Positions 53,590 through 62,964 are shown, counted from the stretch's first letter. The stretch is 64,000 bases of DNA from Bacillota bacterium (GCA_023443225.1 JAEZVF010000060.1:124001-188000), one strand, 5' to 3'. Notes: generated from the sequence alone by a model not told the origin. Program-made: numbers and translations.

Positions 53590-54495
53590 ATGGAGCTAAA
53601 ACAACTTGAAGCGTTTGTTAAAGTAGTAGAATTACAAAGTTTTTCACAAGCAGCAAAAAAACTATATCTTACCCAACCAACCATAAGTGTGCATATTGTA
53701 TCCTTAGAAAAGGAACTTGGTGTAAAATTATTAGATCGCACCACGAAAGCCGTTTACACAACTGTATCAGGGGAAAAACTATATAAATATGCCAAAGAAA
53801 TATTAGAGTTAAGAACGGACATTTATAGGGAATTCAAGATAGATTATCTACAGGAAGAAGAAATAATGATTGCTGGTTCTACAATTCCATCGCAACATAT
53901 TTTACCAGAGTTAATCCCTGCGTTTCAAAAATTAAATAGGGGTATTTACTTTTCCATAAATCAAGGAGACAGCCTTTTTGTAATAAATGAAATATTACGG
54001 CATCGTGCAGATATTGGATTTGTCGGTATGAAGGATAATAACAGCAGGCTTCATTACATACCGTTTTATGAGGACAAGCTAGTTGTTATAGCACCAAATG
54101 AAAAGCACTATCAGGATTTGTTTGCCATGAACAGCTCTTTGGAAGAAATATTGCATTCACCAATCATTTTGAGGGAGCATGGATCTGGTACCAAAAAATC
54201 AGCACAAGAATTTCTCGAAGAGAAAAAAATTGATGTTCGCAAACTTAATGTTGTTGCACGAATGAATGATCAGGAAATGATTAAACGTTCTGTTTATCAG
54301 GGACTGGGCATATCAATTATTTCTCATAAGGCGGCTTTGGATTATGCAGAAGATGGTAAATTATTAATATATGAACCAGATTCGGGTTCCATCGTAAGAA
54401 ACCTATATATTGTATTTAATCAGGAAAAGAAATTTAATCGCACAGAGAAGAATTTTATAGAATTCTGTACTGAATTTTATAAAAACAGAAAGTAG
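53590..54495 (+). CDS. LysR family regulator linked to selenium metabolism
   Basis: 301 residues with a LysR winged helix at the N-terminus (MELKQLEAFVKVVELQSFSQAAKKLYLTQPTISVHIVSLEKELG) and a two-lobed effector domain (IMIAGSTIPSQHILPELI; GLGISIISHKAA). It starts the yqeC-yqeB-yedF-hydroxylase group and is divergent from selD, so it probably controls both. The internal ATG at 53590 follows GGAGGG. The effector could be selenium-related or a purine; unknown. Confidence 0.87.
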   Translation: MELKQLEAFVKVVELQSFSQAAKKLYLTQPTISVHIVSLEKELGVKLLDRTTKAVYTTVSGEKLYKYAKEILELRTDIYREFKIDYLQEEEIMIAGSTIPSQHILPELIPAFQKLNRGIYFSINQGDSLFVINEILRHRADIGFVGMKDNNSRLHYIPFYEDKLVVIAPNEKHYQDLFAMNSSLEEILHSPIILREHGSGTKKSAQEFLEEKKIDVRKLNVVARMNDQEMIKRSVYQGLGISIISHKAALDYAEDGKLLIYEPDSGSIVRNLYIVFNQEKKFNRTEKNFIEFCTEFYKNRK

Positions 54496-54529
54496 TATAT
54501 GAAGCACATGAAAGCGGGTGGAGGTCTTT

Positions 54530-55279
54530 ATGAGGATGATATTACCTGAGGAATCCATATGGAAGGAAGATTCTTCACTTCTGTATGCTTTAGGGTTAAT
54601 GGAGAGCGCTGCGCCAATCATCTCTGTTGTTGGAGCAGGTGGAAAGACAAGTACTATCGAATATTTAGCAAGGGAATATGGTATACTGAATAAACAGGTT
54701 ATCGTGACCACAACAACTCATATGGTTCGCCCCCATAAATCGATTTGGTGCTGTGAGGAATCTATAGAATTATTTGATCAATATCTGGAGACACAATCGG
54801 AAGTATGGGTCGGACTACCTTCCGGAGAAGATAAAATGTCTTCTCCGAGTTTATCATTTTTAGAGAAGTTAGTGAAGAAAAAGATACCCATACTTATCGA
54901 AGCAGATGGTGCGAAAAGGCTTCCTTTTAAAGTTCCGGGAGAACATGAACCAGTATTGTTTAAAAAAAGTAATATTGTGATTGGAGTACTGGGGCTGGAT
55001 GCTTTAGGTGTACCGCTTATGGAAGCCTGTTTTCGATCAGACTTAGCAGCAAAGCTTTTGGATAAATCAGAAGCTTCCATGATTATAGAAGAAGATTATG
55101 TAAAAGTTGCAAAAAGCAATTTTGGTCTAAGAAAAGAAGTAAGCAGTGAAATGGAATATGTGGTTATCCTGAATAAGGCTGATAATAGAGAAAAAGTTAA
55201 GAAGGCATGCCGGATTCGAAGTATGCTAAAAGAACACAACATCAAGAATGTAATCATAACATCATACGATAAGAGATAG
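54530..55279 (+). CDS. yqeC: Selenium-dependent hydroxylase accessory protein YqeC
   Basis: 249 residues with a P-loop-like GAGGKTS at 35-41, TTTTHMVRP, IEADGAKRLPFKVPGEHEP and VILNKAD, the pattern of the YqeC family. The protein is found with selenium-dependent molybdenum hydroxylases, and its reaction has not been settled. The ATG at 54530 follows GGAGG; the frame extends to a GTG at 54518 overlapping this site. It is followed ten bases later by yqeB. Confidence 0.92.
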   Translation: MRMILPEESIWKEDSSLLYALGLMESAAPIISVVGAGGKTSTIEYLAREYGILNKQVIVTTTTHMVRPHKSIWCCEESIELFDQYLETQSEVWVGLPSGEDKMSSPSLSFLEKLVKKKIPILIEADGAKRLPFKVPGEHEPVLFKKSNIVIGVLGLDALGVPLMEACFRSDLAAKLLDKSEASMIIEEDYVKVAKSNFGLRKEVSSEMEYVVILNKADNREKVKKACRIRSMLKEHNIKNVIITSYDKR

Positions 55280-55288
55280 GAGCGACCT

Positions 55289-56083
55289 ATGAAAATATTA
55301 ATAAAAGGTGCTGGTGATTTAGCTAGTGGTATTGCAGTTCGATTGGTACGGGCTGGCTATGATGTACTTATGACTGAAATCGCAATCCCAACCACTGTAA
55401 GAAGAATGGTTGCATTTTCTAGGGCAGTATATGAAGGCAAGGCTGAGGTCGAAGGCATAAGAGGGAAATTAGTTCATACTATAAAAGAGGTAGAAGAAGT
55501 GCAAAACAAGGGAGGAATCCCTATCATAATAGATGAAAAGGCCACAATAAGTAAGGAATATCAGCCGGAGGTTATTGTTGATGCAATAATAGCAAAAGTA
55601 AACCTTGGGACTAGAATAGACGAAGCCCCACTGATAATAGGAGTTGGTCCGGGGTTTGAAGTTGGAAAGGATTGCCATGCGGTAGTGGAAACCAAGCGTG
55701 GGCATTACTTGGGCAAGGTTATACTAGAAGGCAGTGCAATTCCTAACACAGGAGTTCCTGGAAGTATCGGAGGATTTACCAACGAAAGGATTATTCGTGC
55801 GAAAGCTAGGGGCGAATTTAAACCCATAGCTAAAATTGGAGATCATGTTGAAAAGGACCAGGTGATAGCATATTCCGGGGGTGAGCCCATTCATTCTGAA
55901 ATGGAAGGCATCATACGGGGAATGCTTCAAAGTGGAGTGTATGTGCATGAAGGTATGAAATGCGGAGATATAGATGCTCGGTGTGAACTGGATCATTGTT
56001 TTACTGTATCAGATAAAGCAAGAGCTATTGGTGGTGGGGTATTAGAGGCTATTGTATGTTATGAACATGAAAAGATGATTTAA
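55289..56083 (+). CDS. yqeB: Selenium-dependent molybdenum cofactor protein YqeB
   Basis: 264 residues beginning ILIKGAGDLASGIAVRLVRAGYDVLMTE, a Rossmann-like loop, then VDAIIAKVNLGTRIDEAPLIIGVGPGF, HAVVETKRGHYLGKVI and GGEPIHSEMEGIIRGML. The family is a marker for selenium-dependent molybdenum hydroxylase systems and is thought to act in cofactor maturation. It lies in a tight run with yqeC and yedF, with GGAG before the start. Confidence 0.93.
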   Translation: MKILIKGAGDLASGIAVRLVRAGYDVLMTEIAIPTTVRRMVAFSRAVYEGKAEVEGIRGKLVHTIKEVEEVQNKGGIPIIIDEKATISKEYQPEVIVDAIIAKVNLGTRIDEAPLIIGVGPGFEVGKDCHAVVETKRGHYLGKVILEGSAIPNTGVPGSIGGFTNERIIRAKARGEFKPIAKIGDHVEKDQVIAYSGGEPIHSEMEGIIRGMLQSGVYVHEGMKCGDIDARCELDHCFTVSDKARAIGGGVLEAIVCYEHEKMI

Positions 56084-56107
56084 TATTATAAAAAAGGAGT
56101 GGATATT

Positions 56108-56710
56108 ATGAGTAAGGTAGTAGATGCGCTAGGAAAGGCATGCCCTATGCCGGTTGTTATGACTAAGAAAGAAATGGATAATGGGGAAGATACGATTATT
56201 ACAAAGGTGGATAATAAAATCGCCGTAGAAAACCTTAAGAAACTGGCTCATAGTGCAGGGTATTCGGTTGCAGTAAAGGAAGATGGTGGTTACTATCAGG
56301 TTGCTTTTTCCAAAGAATGTGCTGAATGCGATGCTATACTAGAAGAATTGGAACATCCTGAAAGGTCTCACAAAACAGATTATGTAGTATTTATTGGAAA
56401 GGATTATATCGGAGAAGGTAGTGAAGAATTAGGAAAGAATCTTATGCGAATGTTCTTGTATACTTTATCAGAATCAGAAGAGCTACCTACTCATCTTTTA
56501 TTCATGAATAGTGGAGTAAAGCTTGCGGTATTGGATGAACAGACCGTTGAACATCTAATAACTTTAAAGAATAAGGGGGTAGACATTCTGGTATGTGGTG
56601 CCTGCCTAAATTATTTTGAGTTAGCGAATGACTTAAAGATAGGTTCTGTTAGTAATATGTACGATATAACTGAGAAGATGAAACAGGCTGGAAAGGTGAT
56701 TTCCTTTTAA
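56108..56710 (+). CDS. yedF: Sulfurtransferase-like selenium metabolism protein YedF
   Basis: 200 residues. The N-terminal TusA-like domain has DALGKACPMPVVMTKKEMD with the CPxP motif (Cys12) for persulfide or perselenide carriage. The C-terminal domain (about 95-200) is DsrE-like, with VFIGKDYIGEGSEELGKNLMRMFLY and ILVCGACLNYFEL. It probably carries selenium from the cysteine desulfurase to SelD or the hydroxylase. The ATG at 56108 follows AAAGGAG; a GTG at 56099 is less likely. Confidence 0.93.
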   Translation: MSKVVDALGKACPMPVVMTKKEMDNGEDTIITKVDNKIAVENLKKLAHSAGYSVAVKEDGGYYQVAFSKECAECDAILEELEHPERSHKTDYVVFIGKDYIGEGSEELGKNLMRMFLYTLSESEELPTHLLFMNSGVKLAVLDEQTVEHLITLKNKGVDILVCGACLNYFELANDLKIGSVSNMYDITEKMKQAGKVISF

Positions 56711-56975
56711 GTATTTTGTTCCATCTTTTGAAGGGATATATGTCTGAATGGTAAAGAATGGGGTAATGAACATATTATACAAAAAATATTTAGTATAGCT
56801 AAAAATTTTTATTAATTTTCTTGATGTTTAAAACTTTCTATGGTAAGCTTAATATATATATGTTTCATAAACATTATAAGTAATGCAAGTAACTTTATTA
56901 GAAAGAACCAAGAATAGATTTGTTTGAATGTTTGATTTACCATTCATTCATTTTATCAAGAGAGAGGTAATTACT

Positions 56976-59594
56976 ATGTTTACTGTAAATATTAATGGTA
57001 AAGATTATCAATCCGAAACAGATATGGCATTGATGGATTATCTTCGTGAAGAATTAAGAATAACATCCGTTAAAAATGGTTGTAAAGAAGGTGCATGTGG
57101 TACTTGTACCGTTATCATCGACGGTAAGACGACTCGTGCATGCATACAAAAACTTTCCAGACTCGAAGGAAAGAAAATTCAGACAATAGAAGGCTTTACC
57201 GAAAGAGAAAGAGAAGTGTTTACTTATGCATTTGCTGCTGCTGGGGCAGTACAATGCGGTTTTTGTATACCGGGAATGGTGATATCTGGTAAGTGCCTGA
57301 TTGACCAAAATCCAAATCCCACCAGAGAGGACGTAAAGCAGTCAATTCGGACAAATATCTGTCGTTGTACCGGATATACCAAAATAGAAGATGGAATACT
57401 TCTAGCAGCAAAAATGCTAAGAGAAAATCTTGAAGTACCGGAAATCAAACAAACCGGAAAAGTGGGTGAGAGAACCTGCCGTGTTGATGCAGCTTCCAAA
57501 ACACTTGGCACAGCTATGTATGCAGATGATTTTAAATTTGATGATATGCTTTATGGTAAGAATGTATTTACAAAATATGCTCGTGCAAAGGTATTATCTA
57601 TAGATTCATCGAAGGCACTAGAAATGCCTGGGGTTGTAGCTGTCTATACAGCAAAAGATATACCTGGCAGCCGCTACATTGGACATCTGGCTCATGACTG
57701 GCCGGGAATGATTGATGTTGGCGAAGAGACAAAATGTATTGGTGATACGATTGCAATGGTAGTAGCAAAGACATACGATTTAGCCGTGGCAGCTGCAAAA
57801 GCAGTTGAGGTTGAATATGAAGAACGCGAGCCTATTCGTAATCCTAAGGAAGCTGCTATGCCAGGAGCACACCAGGTACATGGAGAAGGATTCAATCAAT
57901 TTGGTAAATTCCGTATTCCAGAGAACAATCTACTTGATCATGAAATCGTAAAAAGAGGTGATGCTGTTGCAGCATTAAAGAGTTCAAAATATGTAGTAGA
58001 AGGTACCTTCTATGTTCCTCCTACGGAACATGCTTTTATGGAACCGGAAACTGCAATTGGAATCCCAGATGGAGACGGTATCAAGGTAATCACAGGTGGA
58101 CAAGGAATCTACGATGAATATCATGAAATTAGTGCATATCTTGGGATACCGCTAGAAAAGGTTAGAATTCAAAGTGCAGTTGTCGGAGGAGGCTTCGGTG
58201 GTAAAGAGGATATGAGTGTGCAGCATCAGGCAGCATTATGTGCCTACCTTTCTAAACGCCCTGTAAAGGTATCCTTCAGCCGTCAAGAAAGTATCAACTA
58301 TCATCCAAAACGTCACTCAATGGAGATTTATTGTAAAATTGGATGTGATGAAAATGGGGTACTTCAAGGAATGAAAGCAGAGTTAATCTCTGATACAGGA
58401 GCATATGCATCCTTAGGAGGACCGGTATTGCAAAGAGCTTGTACCCATGCCGGAGGTCCATACAATTATCAGAATGTAGATATAGAAGGAAAAGCTTACT
58501 ATACCAATAACCCACCTGCGGGTGCATTCCGTGGTTTTGGAGTAACACAGTCCTGTATGGTAGTGGAAAGTCTATTGAATCAACTTGCAGAAAAGGTTGG
58601 AATCTCTGGTTGGGAAATCCGTTACCGAAATGCAATCAAACCTGGACAATCTCTGCCGAATGGTCAGATAGCAGACGAAGGGACTGCCATGGTAGAAACA
58701 CTGGAAGCAGTTAAAGAAGAGTTCGAAAGATACGAAGCAGATCCAGAATACTATGTAGGAATTGCGTCCGCTATGAAGAATGCTGGTATTGGTGTAGGTT
58801 TATCCGATACAGGACGTTGTAATATAAAAATACTAAATGGAAAAGCACACGCTAGATCCTCAGCAGGTGCAATCGGGCAAGGAATACAGACGGTATTATT
58901 GCAAATGATATGTGAAACTTCTGGGTTAACCCCAGACCAGGTGGTCGTTGAACATCCTGATACGAAATATACCCCGGACTCGGGAACCACAACAGCTTCC
59001 CGTCAGACTGTATTTGCTGGAGAAGCGGCCCGCATATCCGCAAGCCAATTAAAGGCAGATCTCGATGCTGGATTATCTTTGGAGGCTTTGGAGGGCAAGG
59101 AATATATCGGTGAGTTTGATTATGAAACAGATCCGATTGGATCTGATAAACCGAATCCTGTCAGCCATATCGCTTATGGATATGCTACACAATTATTTGT
59201 CATTGACAAAGAAGGTAAAGTGGTAAAAGTAATTGCTGCTCATGATATTGGAAAGGCAATTAATCCACTATCTGCATCCGGGCAGGTAGAAGGTGGTGTA
59301 GCAATGGGTCTTGGCTATGCATTGACAGAAGATTTTCCACTTAAGGATGGAGTTCCTCAAGTGAAACTAGGTACTTTGGGATTGTTTAAAGCACATCAGA
59401 TGCCTCCAGTAGATGTTCGGTTAATTGAAAAGAATAAATCTGGTGCGGCTTATGGAGCAAAAGGGATTGGTGAAATTGTTTGTACAATGGGTGGACCTGC
59501 TTTGCAGAATGCATATTATAAAAAGGATGGTAATTTCAGATATCGATTACCTCTTGAGAATACCTATTACCGTAAACCAAAGCCTGCAAAATAA
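56976..59594 (+). CDS. Selenium-dependent molybdenum hydroxylase, xanthine dehydrogenase-like (fused 2Fe-2S and Moco domains)
   Basis: 872 residues. A plant-type ferredoxin domain has Cys36, 41, 44 and 56; a second 2Fe-2S helical domain has CGFC at 94-97 and CRC at 129-131. The molybdopterin part begins near 165 with GGGFGGKED, PAGAFRGFG, GAIGQGIQTV, TASRQT and the catalytic Glu in AYGAKGIGEIV. There is no FAD domain. No in-frame TGA occurs, consistent with a labile, non-selenocysteine selenium ligand. The likely reaction is hydroxylation of a purine ring such as xanthine or hypoxanthine. The ATG at 56976 has GAGAGG nine bases upstream; an ATG at 56928 lacks a site. Confidence 0.92.
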   Translation: MFTVNINGKDYQSETDMALMDYLREELRITSVKNGCKEGACGTCTVIIDGKTTRACIQKLSRLEGKKIQTIEGFTEREREVFTYAFAAAGAVQCGFCIPGMVISGKCLIDQNPNPTREDVKQSIRTNICRCTGYTKIEDGILLAAKMLRENLEVPEIKQTGKVGERTCRVDAASKTLGTAMYADDFKFDDMLYGKNVFTKYARAKVLSIDSSKALEMPGVVAVYTAKDIPGSRYIGHLAHDWPGMIDVGEETKCIGDTIAMVVAKTYDLAVAAAKAVEVEYEEREPIRNPKEAAMPGAHQVHGEGFNQFGKFRIPENNLLDHEIVKRGDAVAALKSSKYVVEGTFYVPPTEHAFMEPETAIGIPDGDGIKVITGGQGIYDEYHEISAYLGIPLEKVRIQSAVVGGGFGGKEDMSVQHQAALCAYLSKRPVKVSFSRQESINYHPKRHSMEIYCKIGCDENGVLQGMKAELISDTGAYASLGGPVLQRACTHAGGPYNYQNVDIEGKAYYTNNPPAGAFRGFGVTQSCMVVESLLNQLAEKVGISGWEIRYRNAIKPGQSLPNGQIADEGTAMVETLEAVKEEFERYEADPEYYVGIASAMKNAGIGVGLSDTGRCNIKILNGKAHARSSAGAIGQGIQTVLLQMICETSGLTPDQVVVEHPDTKYTPDSGTTTASRQTVFAGEAARISASQLKADLDAGLSLEALEGKEYIGEFDYETDPIGSDKPNPVSHIAYGYATQLFVIDKEGKVVKVIAAHDIGKAINPLSASGQVEGGVAMGLGYALTEDFPLKDGVPQVKLGTLGLFKAHQMPPVDVRLIEKNKSGAAYGAKGIGEIVCTMGGPALQNAYYKKDGNFRYRLPLENTYYRKPKPAK

Positions 59595-59624
59595 GAATCA
59601 TATGATTCGTTAGGAGATTGTGCC

Positions 59625-59873
59625 ATGGAGTATTATTTAATAACATTTTCAAGTACACATGCCGCCATTGCAGCTCAAAATTTTCTGAAAGGAAAATTAA
59701 TGTTTCATGTAATGCCGACACTTCGAGAGATTTCTAATAGCTGCGGTATTTCCATAAGGATTAACAATGTTTCATTAGAAGAGATTAAAAGGCAAATGCA
59801 AGGGTTTCCGGTAGGTGATAAGATGTTTAAGATCTATTTCATTGCACCCAATCAAATCACAGAAATGAATTGA
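59625..59873 (+). CDS. DUF3343 domain protein (putative Se/S carrier)
   Basis: 82-residue protein of the DUF3343 family: YYLITFSSTHAAIAAQNFL at the start, LMFHVMPTLREISNSCGISIRI holding the conserved Cys, and a closing YFIAPNQ. Members are found beside YedF, selenium genes and cysteine desulfurases, and are proposed sulfur or selenium carriers. It lies 30 bases after the hydroxylase gene with a TTAGGAG site, ending the operon at a strong terminator. Confidence 0.85.
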   Translation: MEYYLITFSSTHAAIAAQNFLKGKLMFHVMPTLREISNSCGISIRINNVSLEEIKRQMQGFPVGDKMFKIYFIAPNQITEMN

Positions 59874-59884
59874 GTAATTAAAAA

Positions 59885-59937
59885 ACAAAGCTCTAATCTT
59901 AATAGACTGCTTTAAATTCTATTAAGATTGGAGCTTT
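59885..59937. terminator. Bidirectional terminator between DUF3343 gene and TDT transporter
   Basis: CAAAGCTCTAATCTTAATAGA (59885-59905) pairs along its 21 positions with 59917-59937, except one wobble pair. A- and T-rich flanks suit both converging transcripts. Confidence 0.85.
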
Positions 59938-59943
59938 GATCGT

Positions 59944-60861
59944 TTATGCCTTTGCCTTCATTATACTGTGGATATACCGAAATAAAACATAAAATGTAAT
60001 CAGGATTGCAATCATTACTTCAGCTTTCACTAAGAAAGGTAATAAACCAGTGGAATGCCCCTGTTTCATAAAAAACCCATTACTCAACTTTAGTGCCAAT
60101 GCTGATATAGCCATTGGAAAGGTAAATCCAGAATAACTAGGATAGAATTTTAACTTCAATAGGTTTACTAGCTTTATTACTGCAAATAGATACAAAAGTT
60201 GAGAAACCACTAATAAAAACCAGAATAGACCCATATTTTTTGTATCAAATGCATTCAGGTAACCTGCTAAACAAAGGGATCCAGGTGCACTCATAATAAC
60301 CAATGTTGGTAATGCGGGTTCCGGTATCTCTTTGATTATAAATATTCTTTTTCCAACAATCAATAATAAAACAAGGTAAGAAATTAAGGCAAATCCAAAG
60401 GCAATTTGACCGATCAATGGTTGAAATGCCTTTCCTGTTACTGAAGCAACAGCGATACCAACATAAACAATAAACCAACTTGGTAATACTTGTTTTATAT
60501 TAAATTTCATTACATATTGCATAGTAAAGCGTACCATTAACAATACATGAAGCAAGATACCTAACAGCCATACGATATAAGCCATTCCGGAATGAATAGG
60601 CTTTATATATGTAGCAAGGAGCATGATGCACATAGAATAGGTAGGAAAAACAGATGCTCCGACGGGAGTGTTTAGGTCATCTAAAAGACCTTTAAAATTA
60701 CTAGCGAACTTAATGGTAACTACTACAAATAATAATGCAGAAATTGTCCCCAATATTGTTCTATAGATTTCACCATAGGATTGGACTAAGTTACCTAAAG
60801 TAGCAAAGGCTAACATAACGCCTACAATCGGCATGGGAATTTTCTTTAAAAAATTGCTCAC
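59944..60861 (-). CDS. TDT family (SLAC1/TehA-like) transporter
   Basis: 305 residues with about ten regularly spaced hydrophobic helices and the TDT motif FKGLLDDLNTPVGASVFPTYSMC, plus PTLVIMSAPGSLCLAGYL and YPSYSGFTFPMAISALALK. Known relatives export sulfite or tellurite or move C4-dicarboxylates and anions. The substrate here is unknown; next to selenium genes, export of sulfite or selenite-type anions is a fair guess. It lies 14 bases after the Cys-rich gene and shares its transcript. Confidence 0.87.
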   Translation of the reverse strand: MSNFLKKIPMPIVGVMLAFATLGNLVQSYGEIYRTILGTISALLFVVVTIKFASNFKGLLDDLNTPVGASVFPTYSMCIMLLATYIKPIHSGMAYIVWLLGILLHVLLMVRFTMQYVMKFNIKQVLPSWFIVYVGIAVASVTGKAFQPLIGQIAFGFALISYLVLLLIVGKRIFIIKEIPEPALPTLVIMSAPGSLCLAGYLNAFDTKNMGLFWFLLVVSQLLYLFAVIKLVNLLKLKFYPSYSGFTFPMAISALALKLSNGFFMKQGHSTGLLPFLVKAEVMIAILITFYVLFRYIHSIMKAKA

Positions 60862-60875
60862 GGTATTCCTCCTGA

Positions 60876-61349
60876 TTATTTCTCTATTTTAATTTTGCCA
60901 TCTTCGATTAACTCATTTGCCACCCACCAAGCAACCTTACCTGTTATCTTAATACAGTGCTCTTTTCTTTCTGGGGATGCAAAATTATCACCATTCCATT
61001 CTCTAGTTATAACACGACAACAGAGGGACTTATATTCCTCTTTCACAAAATCATGAAGTCCTTTTGCTTTCTCGAACATCTTTGGATTCATAGCCTCACC
61101 ATGTACTCTGCCATAAACCATTCCCAAAGCCATCTCGCCACCGGACACAGCACCGCAGAGACACTGCGCCTTTCCAAGACCAATAGGAAAACCAGATGCC
61201 AATTTTACAACATCCTCAGAATAGGGGTTGCCTAAAGCATCGTTGATTGTCTTGACAACGGATTCAGAACAGAAAAATTCTCCTTTTCTAAAATACTCTT
61301 CTGCAGTTTCTCGTATGGTAGTTAAATATTTTTCTTTATTTTGATTCAT
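60876..61349 (-). CDS. C_GCAxxG_C_C family redox protein
   Basis: 157 residues with the spaced cysteine pattern: FFCSES, QCLCGAVSGG (GCAxxG variant), SLCCRVITREW and EHCIKITGK. The family often neighbours transporters and redox enzymes and may hold a metal or a labile disulfide; a definite activity is not known. An AGGATAAT ribosome site lies upstream on the minus strand. It is first of a two-gene unit with the TDT transporter. Confidence 0.85.
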   Translation of the reverse strand: MNQNKEKYLTTIRETAEEYFRKGEFFCSESVVKTINDALGNPYSEDVVKLASGFPIGLGKAQCLCGAVSGGEMALGMVYGRVHGEAMNPKMFEKAKGLHDFVKEEYKSLCCRVITREWNGDNFASPERKEHCIKITGKVAWWVANELIEDGKIKIEK

Positions 61350-61599
61350 AGATTATCCTCTCTTTTCTTTTTTGTTAACATTAAGTTCCTATTCCTATTA
61401 CTTAGGTATGAGGCCTATTTCGTAGGAGTATACTCACTATTTACTCTTATCTATATCTTAACATGGTACCTTTCAGGAGAGAAATTGATATTGTGAATAG
61501 AATTACTTTATTAATAGAAATAATCTATAAATTAAAGAGATATAGAATTATTCCGAATAGTTACTAAAAAATATGATATAATGAAAGCGGAATGAGGAA

Positions 61600-61617
61600 T
61601 CGCAAGTTTACTTGCGA
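61600..61617 (+). other. Small hairpin in leader of cysteine desulfurase gene
   Basis: TCGCAAG/CTTGCGA closes a four-base loop about 30 bases before the start codon. TATAAT at 61577-61582 lies just upstream, but its -35 (CGAATA) is poor. Confidence 0.4.
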
Positions 61618-61645
61618 ATTTAACAGTTACTTAAAGGAGTTAACT

Positions 61646-62821
61646 ATGAAGAGAGTATATTTGGATCAGGCAGCAACTTCTTTCCCAAAAGGAAGGGGAG
61701 TAGCAGAAGCTATGATAAAATTCATAAATGAAATAGGTACGAATATTAACCGGGGAGGCTATGAAGATGCTTATCAAACAGCGGAAATCATATATGAAAC
61801 AAGACTCCAACTATGCAGACTCTTTGATTTAAAACCGTTTCCTCAATCTGCAAAAAATGTAATCTTTACACCAAACATTACCTATGCCCTTAACTTCATT
61901 CTGAAGGGATATTTAGAAGAAGGTGACCATGTACTGGTTAGTTCTTTAGAGCATAATTCTGTTATGCGGCCATTGGTTCAGTTAAGTAAGGAAAGAAACG
62001 TTACCTTTGACCGAATTCCCTGTACAAAGGAAGGAGAGTTACAACTAGAAACCATAGAAGGATTGATAAAAAAGAATACAAAGGCCATCATCATGACACA
62101 TGCTTCTAATGTATGCGGTACCTTACTTCCAATTAAAGAGGTGGGAGAGCTTACACATAGAAGAGGACTAAAATTTATTGTTGATTCTGCGCAAACAGCA
62201 GGAACTTTTCCAATATCCATGACAGAAATGCACATAGATGCTCTGGCTTTTACAGGACACAAAGGGCTATTAGGTCCTCAGGGAACCGGTGGATTTCTTG
62301 TTACTGATTGTATGGCAGAGCAGATTTCACCTCTTATTACTGGAGGAACCGGAAGTATCTCGGACACAGAAGAAACACCGGAATTTCTACCGGACAAATT
62401 TGAAGCAGGAACTATGAATCTTCCTGGCATTATGGGTCTTCATAAGAGTCTTATTTATTTGCATGAATTAGGTATTGATACGATACGGATGAAAGAGATG
62501 AGTTTGACAAAACAGTTTTTAGAGGGTGTTTCTACGATAGAGGGAGTTCGTATTATTGGTAAAAAAGACTGCCAAAACAGAACTGCAGTTGTGAGTATTC
62601 AATGCGATAAAATAGATGTGGCTGTCCTTGCATATGAATTGGATCAAGAATTTAATATATTGACGAGAGTTGGTATGCATTGTGCTCCTAATGCGCATAA
62701 AACTCTTGGAACTTTTCCTAAAGGGAGCCTTCGGTTTTCCTTTGGCTATGAAAATACATTGGACGAAATAGAATACACTTTAAAAGCTATAAAACATATA
62801 TGTGAATCACATAATCACTGA
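61646..62821 (+). CDS. Cysteine desulfurase family protein (class V aminotransferase fold)
   Basis: 391 residues beginning MKRVYLDQAATSFPK, typical of the NifS/CsdB-like group. The PLP lysine is Lys206 in FTGHKGLLGPQG, preceded by VDSAQTAGTFPI, and the sulfur- or selenium-accepting Cys346 lies in RVGMHCAPNAHKTLGT. It releases sulfur from cysteine, or selenium from selenocysteine, for persulfide/perselenide carriers such as YedF. The ATG at 61646 follows AAAGGAG; the frame extends to 61592 across the leader hairpin. Confidence 0.9.
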   Translation: MKRVYLDQAATSFPKGRGVAEAMIKFINEIGTNINRGGYEDAYQTAEIIYETRLQLCRLFDLKPFPQSAKNVIFTPNITYALNFILKGYLEEGDHVLVSSLEHNSVMRPLVQLSKERNVTFDRIPCTKEGELQLETIEGLIKKNTKAIIMTHASNVCGTLLPIKEVGELTHRRGLKFIVDSAQTAGTFPISMTEMHIDALAFTGHKGLLGPQGTGGFLVTDCMAEQISPLITGGTGSISDTEETPEFLPDKFEAGTMNLPGIMGLHKSLIYLHELGIDTIRMKEMSLTKQFLEGVSTIEGVRIIGKKDCQNRTAVVSIQCDKIDVAVLAYELDQEFNILTRVGMHCAPNAHKTLGTFPKGSLRFSFGYENTLDEIEYTLKAIKHICESHNH

Positions 62822-62886
62822 CATCATGGCGAATAATTTAATGGGTACAAAAAAATTTTATACATCTAAAAAAAATTAAATAAAGA
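62822..62886. other. AT-rich gap
   Basis: No gene, clear terminator or other signal is visible between the cysteine desulfurase stop and the promoter of the riboswitch. Confidence 0.4.
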
Positions 62887-62915
62887 TTGATTTCATTCAC
62901 TTATTATGTTACTAT
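62887..62915 (+). promoter_or_regulatory. Candidate promoter of the Mn riboswitch transcript
   Basis: TTGATT (62887-62892) and TACTAT (62910-62915) with 17-base spacing, about 55 bases before the aptamer. Confidence 0.6.
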
Positions 62916-62964
62916 ATAGTAAATAGTAAAGAAACATGATAAAAGGTATCAATTTAGTAAATTG

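Noticed and set aside
58294..58635. 113-residue minus-strand frame inside the hydroxylase gene
   Set aside because: Antisense shadow of a strongly conserved coding region.
52318..59594. Selenocysteine codons in selD or the hydroxylase
   Set aside because: No in-frame TGA interrupts either frame; SelD uses Cys16 and the hydroxylase is expected to use a labile selenium ligand.
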